A model generated the notes under the pieces. It saw only the letters and a program-made list of their open reading frames with translations. It made no database searches and was not told the DNA's origin. A DNA stretch of 64,000 bases from Celerinatantimonas diazotrophica (GTDB lineage Bacteria; Pseudomonadota; Gammaproteobacteria; Enterobacterales; Celerinatantimonadaceae): the NCBI RefSeq assembly GCF_004339545.1, contig NZ_SMGD01000014.1, positions 1-64,000 on the forward strand, written 5' to 3'. This document shows positions 30,067 to 39,372 of the stretch, piece by piece. The position numbers were made by a program, and so were the translations under genes. Numbering within the stretch: the stretch's first letter is position 1; every line of letters starts with the position of its first letter.

Positions 30067-31811
30067 AGCTGCTTAGAAGAGGAAACATCCACCAATCGCT
30101 TGGCAAACTGCGCCGTGCTAATGATGCCGCTCACTCGCAGCTCAGGTCGATAGCTCCCATTGGCGTCGTATAAGTCAAGCGTTGGTAAACCCAACACCCG
30201 ATAGTGACTTAAAATATCTTGCTGGCGTGGTAAATAGCGGCTGACATCAACTCTCAACAATTTAAACTGCGCTAGCTGTTGACGGATCTGAGGCTTGTTA
30301 AGGGTATCTTGTTCAAACTCTTTACAAGCCACGCACCAGTTAGCGAAATAATCCACCAGCACCGGTTGATGCTTCTGCTTTGCTTGTCGCAACTGTGTTT
30401 GCAATTGCGTTAGTGAGTCAACACTAACAAATGCCAATGGTTGCTGTGCTTGCCGCACGGTTTGTCGATAATGGAAAATCTGCTCGCCAGCAACCACCAA
30501 CAAAAACGCTAGCAATACGCAACTTACCAACGCATATCGTCGACCTATCACTCGACAAAAGAGCAGATATCCTAACCAAACGAGCAAAACTCCCGCTAGC
30601 AGCAACCACAAAAGATCACTCAGTACATCATCTAACACGCGGGAAACTAACAACAAAGCGGCACTTAACATTAAAAAGCCCCCCAGTTGTCGCACTCGCA
30701 ACATCCATATTCCCGCCTTTGGCAACACTTTTTTACCGAGCCAAGCAACCGCGATTAACGGCAGACCCATGCCTAAAGCAAAGAGATAAAGGGTTAACGC
30801 CCCCATGAGTACCGAGCCACTTTGGGCAATGTAAACTAACATACCTGCAGTAGGCGCACTGACACACGGCGAACAGATCACACCTGACAGTGCCCCCATC
30901 AGCATCACCCCAAGATATGAACCTTGAGTAAGGTGTCCCTGCCATTGCTGTAACCGAGTTTGTGCGGCACTTGGCAGTTGCAACTCGAATAGTCCAAACA
31001 TTGATAAAGCCAGTCCAACCAAAATGGCAGACATCAAACCCAGTACCCAAGGATTTTGCAGATAGATCTGCATCTTGACCCCAACATAGGCGATGATAAT
31101 TCCAAGGAGAGTGTAAGTCAGAGCCATCCCCTGGACATAGATAACCCCAAGCAAAACACTCTGCAATGTCGTTCGCTTACGCTGGCCGATAATAATACCG
31201 GTAATAATGGGCAACATTGGCAGTACACAAGGGGTAAAAGCCAGTAACAGACCAAATCCAAAGCTACTCAATAACATCCAAGGACCAGCGTGCCATGCAG
31301 AAGATGGCGCTGGTGCTGGTGCCGGAGAAGCTGACCAACTGGCGGTATCTATCGAGTGAACTGACGCGTCATGGATTGCCACATGGTTGGCATGAATATC
31401 GATAATGCGGGTCGTCGGCGGGTAACAAAAACCACTCTGAGAACACCCCTGAAAGCTGAGTCGAATTGATGTTGTCGGCCGACTCCCAAGCTCAACATCA
31501 GCTAACAAGGTCACATTAGAAGTATAAATACGAGTATCACCAAAGATCGGATCGTGGTGCATCACGCCCGGTGGCTTATAAAATGACTTTAGCGCCGCCG
31601 AGTCACTAATCAGATGAATGCGATCCCGATAAAGATAATACCCTGGCTGAATATGCCAGTTCAGCTGCAATTGTCCATGCGCATAACTGGCTTGCAGTGA
31701 AAAGGCCTGACTAACATTTAACACTTGCGCTTGCGAAGGAAAAACCGATAACACAAGACAAATGCCCAATAACCATCGAAGCAACGCAAACCTTAAAGAT
31801 GCTGTTCTCAC
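30063..31811 (-). CDS. dsbD: Thiol:disulfide interchange protein DsbD
   Basis: 582 aa. Signal peptide; periplasmic alpha domain with the pair in GCSQSGFCYPP; an eight-helix membrane domain with Cys in FTPCVLPMLP and VICSPCVSAPT; and a C-terminal thioredoxin domain with NWCVACKEFE. Moves reducing power from cytoplasmic thioredoxin to periplasmic DsbC, DsbG and CcmG. Its start lies 12 bases after the stop codon of the NqrC-like lipoprotein gene, so the two form an operon. Convergent with, and overlapping, deoC by four bases. Confidence 0.95.
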   Translation of the reverse strand: MRTASLRFALLRWLLGICLVLSVFPSQAQVLNVSQAFSLQASYAHGQLQLNWHIQPGYYLYRDRIHLISDSAALKSFYKPPGVMHHDPIFGDTRIYTSNVTLLADVELGSRPTTSIRLSFQGCSQSGFCYPPTTRIIDIHANHVAIHDASVHSIDTASWSASPAPAPAPSSAWHAGPWMLLSSFGFGLLLAFTPCVLPMLPIITGIIIGQRKRTTLQSVLLGVIYVQGMALTYTLLGIIIAYVGVKMQIYLQNPWVLGLMSAILVGLALSMFGLFELQLPSAAQTRLQQWQGHLTQGSYLGVMLMGALSGVICSPCVSAPTAGMLVYIAQSGSVLMGALTLYLFALGMGLPLIAVAWLGKKVLPKAGIWMLRVRQLGGFLMLSAALLLVSRVLDDVLSDLLWLLLAGVLLVWLGYLLFCRVIGRRYALVSCVLLAFLLVVAGEQIFHYRQTVRQAQQPLAFVSVDSLTQLQTQLRQAKQKHQPVLVDYFANWCVACKEFEQDTLNKPQIRQQLAQFKLLRVDVSRYLPRQQDILSHYRVLGLPTLDLYDANGSYRPELRVSGIISTAQFAKRLVDVSSSKQL

Positions 31812-31823
31812 TAAAATTCCTCT

Positions 31824-32600
31824 TTAACTGGCTTGGCTGCTAAGCTTGGCAAAAAAAGGACCATATCCAGCGGGGCCACACCAGTAATTCAGCAAGTTTG
31901 CCACCCCTTTACTAGTATGAGTTGCCCCACTTATTGCATCAAAACTGTGGATTGATGCATGCCCATGGCGCGGCGCAACTTTAAAGACTGGCTGACCATT
32001 GTTTAAAACCTGCTTACCAGAAAACTGATTGAGCCACTTTTTATTAGTCATAATTTGCCCACCCAAAGCTGGCGTTTCAGCCTGCTGATAAAAACCGATA
32101 CGCTCTAAGCGCAGGGTATGAAGATTAAATGCAGCATAACCATAGAGCATAGAAAAATATCCCATTCCCTGAACAGGCACAATCACTTCAGCTGGTTGAT
32201 GACGATTACCATGTTTTAGATAAATTCTGATCTGCTCAGGTCGTTTTGGCAAATGCGCCAAATTCTGTTTGGGGTCCAGTTGTGTATAAGCAACTTTCGA
32301 TGGATCAAAACGGGCCACAACTTGAGGCTGCTGAATTAGCCGGTGCTGTTTAAAATCAACCACCACAGCGACCAGATCGGTTTTAATCAACGCCTTGGCA
32401 GTTTGCTGTTGCTCAGCTAGCCCCGCCACCTCGAGCAGTACTCGTTGAGGGTCTTCACGTTTAATCTTATATTTTCCAGTCGGATACAGTGAAGTATGAA
32501 TTGTTTTATCTAAATCAGCAGAAGATGAACCTGAGTGAGAAAAACATCCTGATAATAATACGATGGCTAAAATCAGCCAAGCGCATTGCGATAATTTCAT
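31824..32600 (-). CDS. NqrC-like FMN-binding lipoprotein
   Basis: 258 aa. Lipobox LLSGC near residue 19, then a single domain closely resembling the FMN-binding subunit NqrC/RnfG: GFYQQAETPALGGQI, a WLNQFSGKQV segment and the flavinylation motif DAISGATHTSKGV, whose Thr would carry covalently bound FMN added by ApbE. NqrC proper has an N-terminal membrane helix and is encoded within nqrABCDEF; here there is a lipid anchor and no other nqr gene. It is upstream of dsbD in an apparent operon, so a role in membrane-side electron transfer linked to DsbD is possible, but unproven. Confidence 0.8.
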   Translation of the reverse strand: MKLSQCAWLILAIVLLSGCFSHSGSSSADLDKTIHTSLYPTGKYKIKREDPQRVLLEVAGLAEQQQTAKALIKTDLVAVVVDFKQHRLIQQPQVVARFDPSKVAYTQLDPKQNLAHLPKRPEQIRIYLKHGNRHQPAEVIVPVQGMGYFSMLYGYAAFNLHTLRLERIGFYQQAETPALGGQIMTNKKWLNQFSGKQVLNNGQPVFKVAPRHGHASIHSFDAISGATHTSKGVANLLNYWCGPAGYGPFFAKLSSQAS

Positions 32601-32691
32601 TAACCTTTCCTTTTGCGTGTTAAATACAGTGAGTTAACGAAGATACATTCGCTATCACTGTAATCATCCCCTGATTAGTGACACTCATGAT

Positions 32692-33035
32692 TAGAGTTTT
32701 CTGTTAATCATATTTTAGTGACGATTCCCATTGGGGGATTCTTCATTATATTACTGCATCCATTCCTCAGTCAGTTCACGAATTTTCGCCAGTATTTTAA
32801 ATACTTAAACATCAAGTAATTCAGTTCGATATATACGGTTAAATCGTTCTATATATGAGTTCTGTGTTGGTTTCCCTGGCTGAATAACTTGCAGTTCAAT
32901 ATCACGCTCTTCATCCTAGGGACTGGGATAAATTCTGGTCTATTTTTAGAAGCTTAACAATTTGTGTCTCAGTATAGCGTGATTTTTTCATGGTGAGTTC
33001 TCCTATAAATTCAGTGTCATTAGAGAAACTCTACA
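32692..33035 (-). mobile_element. Internally deleted IS3-family element
   Basis: Relic of about 344 bases. On the minus strand the OrfA start is at 32991 (MKKSRYTETQIVKLLK, a typical IS3-family start), but after 18 codons it runs into the 3' part of Orf[17 protein letters not shown], then IYRTELLDV, a stop, VFKILAKIRELTEEW. The middle of both genes is missing. The ends carry related terminal sequences: TGTAGAGTTTCTCTAA at the OrfA side (33035 inward) and TAGAGTTTTCTGTTAA at 32692. No clear target duplication was found. Confidence 0.85.
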
Positions 33036-33092
33036 ATGAAGGGATGGTGACACAACCAAGGCCTGATCCAACCGACTATTAATGTCTGCCAT

Positions 33093-33117
33093 AAAAAAGC
33101 CCTCATTCAAGAGGGCT
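33093..33117 (-). terminator. Terminator of the DsbA-like gene
   Basis: Seven-base-pair stem (AGCCCTC / GAGGGCT, loop ATTCAA) that on the minus strand is followed by TTTTTT. It lies about 30 bases past the stop codon of the gene at 33147. Confidence 0.88.
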
Positions 33118-33146
33118 CAGTATATAAGAGGGAGTCTAGATAAGAA

Positions 33147-33938
33147 TTATTTTTTAGCGTTATCAATCGCTTGTTGCAATGCTTGCAGTGGTACTGCGCC
33201 ACCAATCACCGCGGTATTTTCCGCATTTGCACCTTTTGCTGGCATCACAATAAACCCAGGGGTTCCCTGAAAACCAATCTGGCGAGCCAATGCATCATTT
33301 TTCATAATAGTATTTTTGTAAGCATCATCTTTAGCCAGTTTCAATGTTTTACCCATTGCCGCCTTAGCCACGGTCTTAATATCCGTTTGGGTGAGCTTAC
33401 CCTCATCATGATTCGTCGCAAAAATACCGTTGTGATATTTAATATAAGAAGCCGCGCCCTTGTCATGCCAAACTTGCAAACCGACTGTCGCGGCTCGGGC
33501 TGAATTTTCCCAACGTGAAGCAAAAATAGGCCAATCTCTGAAAATAAACTGTACTTTCGGATTAGCTTTCATCAATTTTTCAATGACCGGAGCCATGTGA
33601 TGACAGTAATAACACTGATAATCGAAAAATTCAGTCACCGTCACTTTCGCATTTTTAGGGCCAATATGCGGTATCCCTTTCACATCCATCAGATTACTGC
33701 TAGATTGGACTGCAGCAGAAACCATCTGTTGTTGTTGCTGCTGCTGTTGTTGTTTTTGGAGTTCTTGACTGACTTGCACCAAAATTTGCGGATGCTTACG
33801 CAGATAATCGGCAGCAATCTTACCGATTTCTTGGCGTTGCTTGGCAGAAAAATCACTATCTTGTTGTTGCGCAAACGCAGCAGAGCTGGTCATTGTGATA
33901 GTCAATGCAGATAAAAAAAGTACCGTAATTTTCTTCAT
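33147..33938 (-). CDS. DsbA-family thiol oxidoreductase (BdbD/Com1-like)
   Basis: 263 aa. Signal peptide (cleavage after AFA, about residue 23), a short helical region with a run of about ten Gln (about residues 62-72), then a DsbA-like thioredoxin domain with active site FFDYQCYYCHHM and the cis-Pro loop QGTPGFIVM. The CYYC pair, rather than the CPHC of classical DsbA, and the N-terminal helical extension match the Com1/BdbD/ScsC group. Periplasmic disulfide chemistry is the safe prediction; whether it oxidises or isomerises cannot be told. Near, but not in an operon with, dsbD. Confidence 0.88.
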   Translation of the reverse strand: MKKITVLFLSALTITMTSSAAFAQQQDSDFSAKQRQEIGKIAADYLRKHPQILVQVSQELQKQQQQQQQQQMVSAAVQSSSNLMDVKGIPHIGPKNAKVTVTEFFDYQCYYCHHMAPVIEKLMKANPKVQFIFRDWPIFASRWENSARAATVGLQVWHDKGAASYIKYHNGIFATNHDEGKLTQTDIKTVAKAAMGKTLKLAKDDAYKNTIMKNDALARQIGFQGTPGFIVMPAKGANAENTAVIGGAVPLQALQQAIDNAKK

Positions 33939-34268
33939 GAAACCGTATCTCGACAGCTAAAATTAGTAACACCTTAACGGGACATTTACCCCAACGCAAT
34001 CCTAACCAACAGCAAACATCGGTAAATGCACAAATATCATCTCTTCAATCATGCAATGACGTAGATGTTAGCAATGGATTAATCCAATTGAATTAAGATA
34101 AACACGATTAAAACTCGTAGCTAATCCCTAGTGACGGCGCGCTATAATCAATTTTGTCTTAGATTATAAACACTAGTAATAAATTTATTTTTAATCAAAT
34201 TAGGCTATATTTTTTGATTATGAAATCACGTAGGATCATAGCTGTTCCTTCTGAGTGAAGTTGACTTT
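33939..34268. other. Intergenic region between the DsbA-like gene and cqsS
   Basis: 330 bases between divergent genes, A/T-rich toward cqsS. No operator or promoter could be assigned with confidence. Confidence 0.4.
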
Positions 34269-36245
34269 ATGAATGCCATCAAGAAAATTTATACAACTTC
34301 CGAATCTAATCTGACAGTGATCGGCTGGCTCGGCTTTTTTGGCTACCCCGTTTATTATTTATTCTGGCATTATCTTTATCCACAGCCTTACGATTCATTG
34401 TTATTACGCTCATTCTGCTCGCTATGTTTTTTACCCCTGGCATTGCATCGATATTGGCCTGAGCAGCTCAGAAAATGGCTTCCTTATTATTATGTTGTAA
34501 CAATCGGGATCGGCCTGCCATTTTTCTTTAGTTTTATGATGTTAATGAATAACTGGTCAGATATCTGGGCCATGTCGTTGATGGCAGCGTTGTTTTTGCA
34601 TATTTTGACGATCTACGATACCAAAATTCTTGTATCTCAAGCTATTTTTGGCTTTTTCATCGCCTATTTATGTGCTTTTTTAATTAAAGATGGGCAACTC
34701 GATCCAGACGTAAAATGGTCTTACGTCCCCATATTTTTATTTGCCTATATTTTTGGCACTTTGTGTTATGTCAAAAACAAAAATTCCAACGAAAATAAAA
34801 TATCGACCACAAAATCGTTCGGTGCAGGCATCGCTCATGAAATGCGCAACCCTCTCAGCGCTTTAAAACACTCACTGTATTTATCTCAAGATTTGATCAA
34901 AGAGCAACCTCAGAATAAAGAGAAGCTTGATCAGATCTTTAATGATTCGATTAACATCATCGATAATGCCCTAGAGACAATCGAAATTTTGCTGACATCG
35001 ATAGATGAAACCCGTATTTCGACCTCGTCATTTAAGTTGCACTCGATTGCACAAACCTTAAATAAAGTCACGCATTCATTTAGTTACAATCAATATGACG
35101 ATCAAAAGTCAGTTCATTTAGAGGTTCAACAGGATTTTTCCTATTTGGGCAGCGAAAGCTTACTCATCTATACTTTTTATAATTTAATGAAAAATGCCTT
35201 TCATTATAAAGAAAACAATGAGTTCCATATCTTCATTCAGGCGAAACAGGATGAAGAGTTCAACAGAGTTATTTTCCGGGATAATGGTCAAGGAATTGAT
35301 AAAAAAGAGCTCAAATATATTTTTGATGATTTCTACACCAACGGTAAGAACAACGGTTTTGGCCTAGGCCTACCTTTTTGTAAAAGGGTCATGCGTGCCT
35401 TTCATGGTGATATTTTATGTCGTTCCGTCTTTGGTCAATGGACCGAATTTGAGCTGGTATTTCCCAAGGAGACTTCACCAGAATTAGGGAAACTCAAAGA
35501 TGCCATTATCAGCCATAAAGAGATCCTTTACATCACTGATATGCGACCACATCAGTTGATGTCCGATTTTCTGTTCTCTAATAGTAAGTTTCCTTACCAA
35601 ATCATTAACTCAAACGCATTGATTTCAGAAGATTTTTATACCTATCGCTACGACCTAACAATTGTTGACTTAGATAAAATAGATACCCGAATCAAAAGCA
35701 AAATCAACCATAAAGATAACGTCATTTATCTCAGCAATGATACAAAACAGACCGATCAAGCAAATGTTATCAACTACCAGGATTTTATTAAAAACTACCA
35801 GCAAATCATTCTGAACAACCTATTATCAAATGATAAACACGTCCAATCATTACGACCACCAACAGAACCAGTCAACGGAAAGTCTAAAATTCTAGTCGTG
35901 GATGATAACCAGTCGGTATTGAAGCTCACTTCATTACTGTTAGAACATAATGGTTTTATTACCTACCAAGCCAGTGAAGGCGCCGATGCGATAAGAATGT
36001 TAGATAACGGCGAAAATATCGACATCATTATCATGGATTTAGAAATGCCTGCAATGGATGGGCTGGAAACAACCCGCAAAATCAGAGCCTCACAGAAAAA
36101 ATACAACAGTATCCCGATCATTGGCCATACAGGGGATGATCAAAGCACCACTATCAACAAAATTTTAACCAGTGGCATGAACGACTACATTATCAAACCA
36201 TCCAACAAAACCCAGTTAATCAATAAATTACAATTATGGATATAG
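34269..36245 (+). CDS. cqsS: CAI-1 autoinducer sensor kinase CqsS
   Basis: 658 aa hybrid kinase, collinear with Vibrio cholerae CqsS. Six membrane helices (about 15-175), HisKA domain with His190 (GAGIAHEMRNPLSALKHS), ATPase domain (FRDNGQGIDKKELKYIFDDF, NNGFGLGLPFCKRVM) and a receiver with Asp590 (IIIMDLEMPAMDG). Numbering runs four behind V. cholerae; the residues I know to line the CAI-1 pocket there (W104, S107, F162, C170) are present as W100, S103, F158 and C166. It should detect a CAI-1-type alpha-hydroxyketone and switch from kinase to phosphatase. Convergent with cqsA. Confidence 0.95.
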   Translation: MNAIKKIYTTSESNLTVIGWLGFFGYPVYYLFWHYLYPQPYDSLLLRSFCSLCFLPLALHRYWPEQLRKWLPYYYVVTIGIGLPFFFSFMMLMNNWSDIWAMSLMAALFLHILTIYDTKILVSQAIFGFFIAYLCAFLIKDGQLDPDVKWSYVPIFLFAYIFGTLCYVKNKNSNENKISTTKSFGAGIAHEMRNPLSALKHSLYLSQDLIKEQPQNKEKLDQIFNDSINIIDNALETIEILLTSIDETRISTSSFKLHSIAQTLNKVTHSFSYNQYDDQKSVHLEVQQDFSYLGSESLLIYTFYNLMKNAFHYKENNEFHIFIQAKQDEEFNRVIFRDNGQGIDKKELKYIFDDFYTNGKNNGFGLGLPFCKRVMRAFHGDILCRSVFGQWTEFELVFPKETSPELGKLKDAIISHKEILYITDMRPHQLMSDFLFSNSKFPYQIINSNALISEDFYTYRYDLTIVDLDKIDTRIKSKINHKDNVIYLSNDTKQTDQANVINYQDFIKNYQQIILNNLLSNDKHVQSLRPPTEPVNGKSKILVVDDNQSVLKLTSLLLEHNGFITYQASEGADAIRMLDNGENIDIIIMDLEMPAMDGLETTRKIRASQKKYNSIPIIGHTGDDQSTTINKILTSGMNDYIIKPSNKTQLINKLQLWI

Positions 36246-36264
36246 CCCTGGCGAACCAGGGCTA
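36243..36264. terminator. Shared terminator-like hairpin between cqsS and cqsA
   Basis: TAGCCCTGG-CGAA-CCAGGGCTA, a nine-base-pair perfect stem with a tetraloop. It begins on the cqsS stop codon itself and sits between two convergent genes, with A/T-rich flanks but no long T-run. Confidence 0.75.
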
Positions 36265-36272
36265 ATCACTAA

Positions 36273-37442
36273 TTATTTAATATAGAGATGTTCTTGATTT
36301 ATAGCTTGATAACAAACACTCAGAATTTTATCAATCTGCGCATCCGTTAGGCTGCTATTAACCGAGAACCGTATAATACTATGTTTAGGCGATGTTGCCG
36401 GACGGCAAAATATCGACCCAAACACCCCATTTTTCTCTAAATAGTTGCGAACAGCATAAGTATTGTCTTCATCTCCAGTTTCGATGGATACAATCTGCGA
36501 CTCACTCTGTATCCAAATCCCCATGTTGGTGAATCCTTCACGCAATTTCTGGGCTTGAGAGAACAACGTTGCCCGCTCTTTATCCATTGATTTGATCAGG
36601 TTGAGTGTTTCTTCCAATACCTCGACTTCGTATGGAAGCATCGTTGAGCTGAAAATCGCTGGATAGCCGATATAAGGAATACAAGCGTTGAAATTATTGT
36701 TGGCCCAGACAGCACCAGCACGATAGGCAAATGTTTTTGCCAGACTAGCGGTCATAAAATCAATTTCATCTGACAAGCCATATTCCGCTAAAATACCAGC
36801 GCCTTGCTCACCGTAAACACCAAGTGAGTGAGACTCATCAATAACTGTCGCACAACCGTATTTTTTAGCTAACTCAACAATTTTTTCCAATGGCGCAATT
36901 GTCCCAACGGTACTGTAAACCGCATCGACAATAATGATTCCGGGGCCATTACGTTTAATGAGCTTTTCCAGATGCCGAGCATTATTATGTAGAAACGGCA
37001 AAATTCTGGCTTCACCACTACGCGCCCCTTCCCACAACGACATATGCGCTAAGAAATCAATATAAACCGTGATCTCTTTTGAGCAAATCGCCTGCAACAG
37101 TGAGGTATTGGCACTCCACCCCGATTGAAAAATAAGACAAGAGTCAAAATGAGCAAATTCTGCCATCTGCTTTTCAAACGTCGGTCTGCTATCATCTTTA
37201 TGAACAAACACGGCAGACATCAGGATGCTTTCATCAGACTTGTCGACAGACTTTTTCAAACATTCTTTAATATGAGGATTATTCGCTAGTACCAAATAAT
37301 CATTCGATTGCAAGACTACATCCTCTGAATGAGGCTTTCCACCGACGACTAAATGTTGGTCATTATATTTTATTAAGTCTTTTAGGTAGAAATCCAATTC
37401 AGATTTCAAGAAGGAAGGTAGTTCTTTTTTGTTAATACTCAT
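36273..37442 (-). CDS. cqsA: CAI-1 autoinducer synthase CqsA
   Basis: 389 aa, the same length as V. cholerae CqsA. PLP-dependent alpha-oxoamine synthase fold; the PLP Lys is at 236 (TASLAKTFAYRAGAVW), the same number as in V. cholerae. Other landmarks: LQSNDYLVLANNP, YIDFLAHMSLWEGAR, IIVDAVYSTVGTIAPL, VIDESHSLGVYG, GSIFCRPATSP. It condenses an acyl-CoA with an S-adenosylmethionine-derived amine to give the amino-ketone precursor of CAI-1. The convergent partner is its sensor cqsS. A TTGGC-N6-GCCAA palindrome lies 20 bases upstream of the start codon, of unknown meaning. Confidence 0.95.
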   Translation of the reverse strand: MSINKKELPSFLKSELDFYLKDLIKYNDQHLVVGGKPHSEDVVLQSNDYLVLANNPHIKECLKKSVDKSDESILMSAVFVHKDDSRPTFEKQMAEFAHFDSCLIFQSGWSANTSLLQAICSKEITVYIDFLAHMSLWEGARSGEARILPFLHNNARHLEKLIKRNGPGIIIVDAVYSTVGTIAPLEKIVELAKKYGCATVIDESHSLGVYGEQGAGILAEYGLSDEIDFMTASLAKTFAYRAGAVWANNNFNACIPYIGYPAIFSSTMLPYEVEVLEETLNLIKSMDKERATLFSQAQKLREGFTNMGIWIQSESQIVSIETGDEDNTYAVRNYLEKNGVFGSIFCRPATSPKHSIIRFSVNSSLTDAQIDKILSVCYQAINQEHLYIK

Positions 37443-37698
37443 GGTATTTTCTCCATTAATTTTGGCGTAATTGCCAACACCATCGTAATGGAATGCTTGT
37501 TTATTTTTGTATTAATAAGAGAAAATGGATGAAATAATTTTTTTATGACAATTTGCTATATATTTATGAACCAAATATAAATGAGTATGATTGTTGAACA
37601 ATATAATGAAAATTCTTGATAAGAAAGAATAAAAATAGATCAAAAATTATTAATTTGTTAATAGTGATTAATATTAACTATTAACGAATCTAATATAT

Positions 37699-39141
37699 CT
37701 AGACAGATATGATTTGATTGCGCCCATGCTCTTTTGCTTTATACAGAGCGACATCAACGCGATTAACGATTTGATGAAGAGACTCTTCTGGCCGCAGGCA
37801 AGCAACTCCACCACTCACTGAAATAGAGACTGTTTCACCATCTTTACTTAATTTTAACTCTGCCACCTTTGCACGAATCTGCTCAGCAATCTGAATTGCT
37901 CTGTCTAAAGAGCATTGATGTAACAAGAATAAAAACTCTTCACCCCCCCAGCGACAAACCAAATCAGAGCTTCGTACCTGAGTACGTAATATCATTGCTA
38001 CATCTTTAAGAACTTCATCACCAAAGCTATGTCCATGGCTATCATTTAATTTTTTAAAGAAATCAATATCAAATAACAATATTGAGATTGGAAAGTCGCC
38101 AGGCTCATCAATGCTTTTAAATGCTTCTTGAAGAGCCTGCCGGTTAGCAAGCCCAGTCAATTTATCAGTAGAAGCCAGTTTAAGTAGATTTTTTTGATAA
38201 CGACCAATTGTTATCCGAGCAATAAACAAGACGAGTAAGGTAACCGAAATACAAACCGATAAATTAAACCAAAAAATATAAATTAAATTCTGCAATGCTT
38301 TATTTTCATTCTGTTCAACCACAAGATACCAATTAAATTCACGAATTAACCGAACATTTACATCAATGGTTTGACCATTTCGATGATACTGGTAATAACC
38401 GCTTGGAGAAGATAATATTTTATTCACTAACCCCGGGGTTTTTATAAATTTTCGAATATTATTCAAACGACCAAATTGGTTGCCATGCATGACAACATGT
38501 CCCTGTCGGTCAATAAAATAGATAGTTCGGTTATAACGTTGCTGATAATTTTCAATTAATTGACGAATTTTTTTTGCTTCTAAGGCTATCCCAGCAATCC
38601 CGATAAACTGATTCTTATAATCAAATACACGATGGTTAATAAATATATCGATATATGAAGGGTTAATAGGATCTCGACCCGTATTGATTTCATAATTTTT
38701 ATTTTCTGGAAAGTTTTTGACTCGCTGATACCAAGTTGCAGATCGATCAAAATCACTATTGATACCAACCGGGGTGTAGTATTTTCCCGTTTGTTCATCA
38801 ACATAAAACGCGAGTTTTGTGTCAAAGCGACGATCGATCTCACGAAGGTAACGCAACATCGCCGCGTCAGAATGGTCAGGGTTGATCGCCCAATCTTTTA
38901 AAAATGTATCATGGGCCATTAAAGCCGAGATAAAAATAGGTTCGATTAAATCTTGCTGAATGTGTGAATAGACATTATCGCTAGTCAGTGGCAACGAATT
39001 TTCGCGGATCTGCTCACCTAAAAAACGCTTTGATTCATGGTAACTGCTAAAACTGACGAGTAAAAAAGCAACAAAGATGAAGATACAAAAAAACCAGATA
39101 GATTTGGGTCGCTTAATCGATGGCTCTGGTACTTTTAGCAT
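37699..39141 (-). CDS. Membrane diguanylate cyclase with periplasmic Cache-like sensor
   Basis: 480 aa. N-terminal membrane helix (about 15-33), a periplasmic domain of about 250 residues of Cache type (FYVDEQTGKYYTPVG, YIDIFINHRVFDYKNQFIGIAGIALEAK), a second helix (about 285-310) and a GGDEF domain with the active-site variant GGEEF at 399-403. RSSD at 390-393 is an intact inhibitory I-site. It should make cyclic di-GMP in response to a small periplasmic ligand. It lies upstream of cqsA on the same strand, with a 256-base gap, so it is probably transcribed separately. Proximity to the quorum genes is suggestive only. Confidence 0.93.
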   Translation of the reverse strand: MLKVPEPSIKRPKSIWFFCIFIFVAFLLVSFSSYHESKRFLGEQIRENSLPLTSDNVYSHIQQDLIEPIFISALMAHDTFLKDWAINPDHSDAAMLRYLREIDRRFDTKLAFYVDEQTGKYYTPVGINSDFDRSATWYQRVKNFPENKNYEINTGRDPINPSYIDIFINHRVFDYKNQFIGIAGIALEAKKIRQLIENYQQRYNRTIYFIDRQGHVVMHGNQFGRLNNIRKFIKTPGLVNKILSSPSGYYQYHRNGQTIDVNVRLIREFNWYLVVEQNENKALQNLIYIFWFNLSVCISVTLLVLFIARITIGRYQKNLLKLASTDKLTGLANRQALQEAFKSIDEPGDFPISILLFDIDFFKKLNDSHGHSFGDEVLKDVAMILRTQVRSSDLVCRWGGEEFLFLLHQCSLDRAIQIAEQIRAKVAELKLSKDGETVSISVSGGVACLRPEESLHQIVNRVDVALYKAKEHGRNQIISV

Positions 39142-39372
39142 TCAACATCCTATGCGCAAATAAAGAAAATCCTCTGTGCTTAACTATAGGAGGCTTTTCT
39201 GTGCAATGGCAGAAGAAATCGGCAAACCACAATCTTTTATGAATATCATCAAACCGTTGGCATACAGACAAGGCAGGTCAGCCCCATTTATGTTAAGTTT
39301 GTGGAAAACTAATATTGAGGCGATGAACAATGGTCCCCGATTACTGAAAAGCTAAAATTCGAGCAAATATAT

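Noticed and set aside
33716-33770. Tandem CTG/TTG repeat
   Set aside because: It encodes the Gln run of the DsbA-like protein in a low-complexity linker; not a separate repeat element.
37462-37477. TTGGC-N6-GCCAA palindrome upstream of cqsA, also read as a possible sigma-54 promoter
   Set aside because: The -24/-12 spacing is two bases too short for sigma-54, and no known regulator matches the palindrome.
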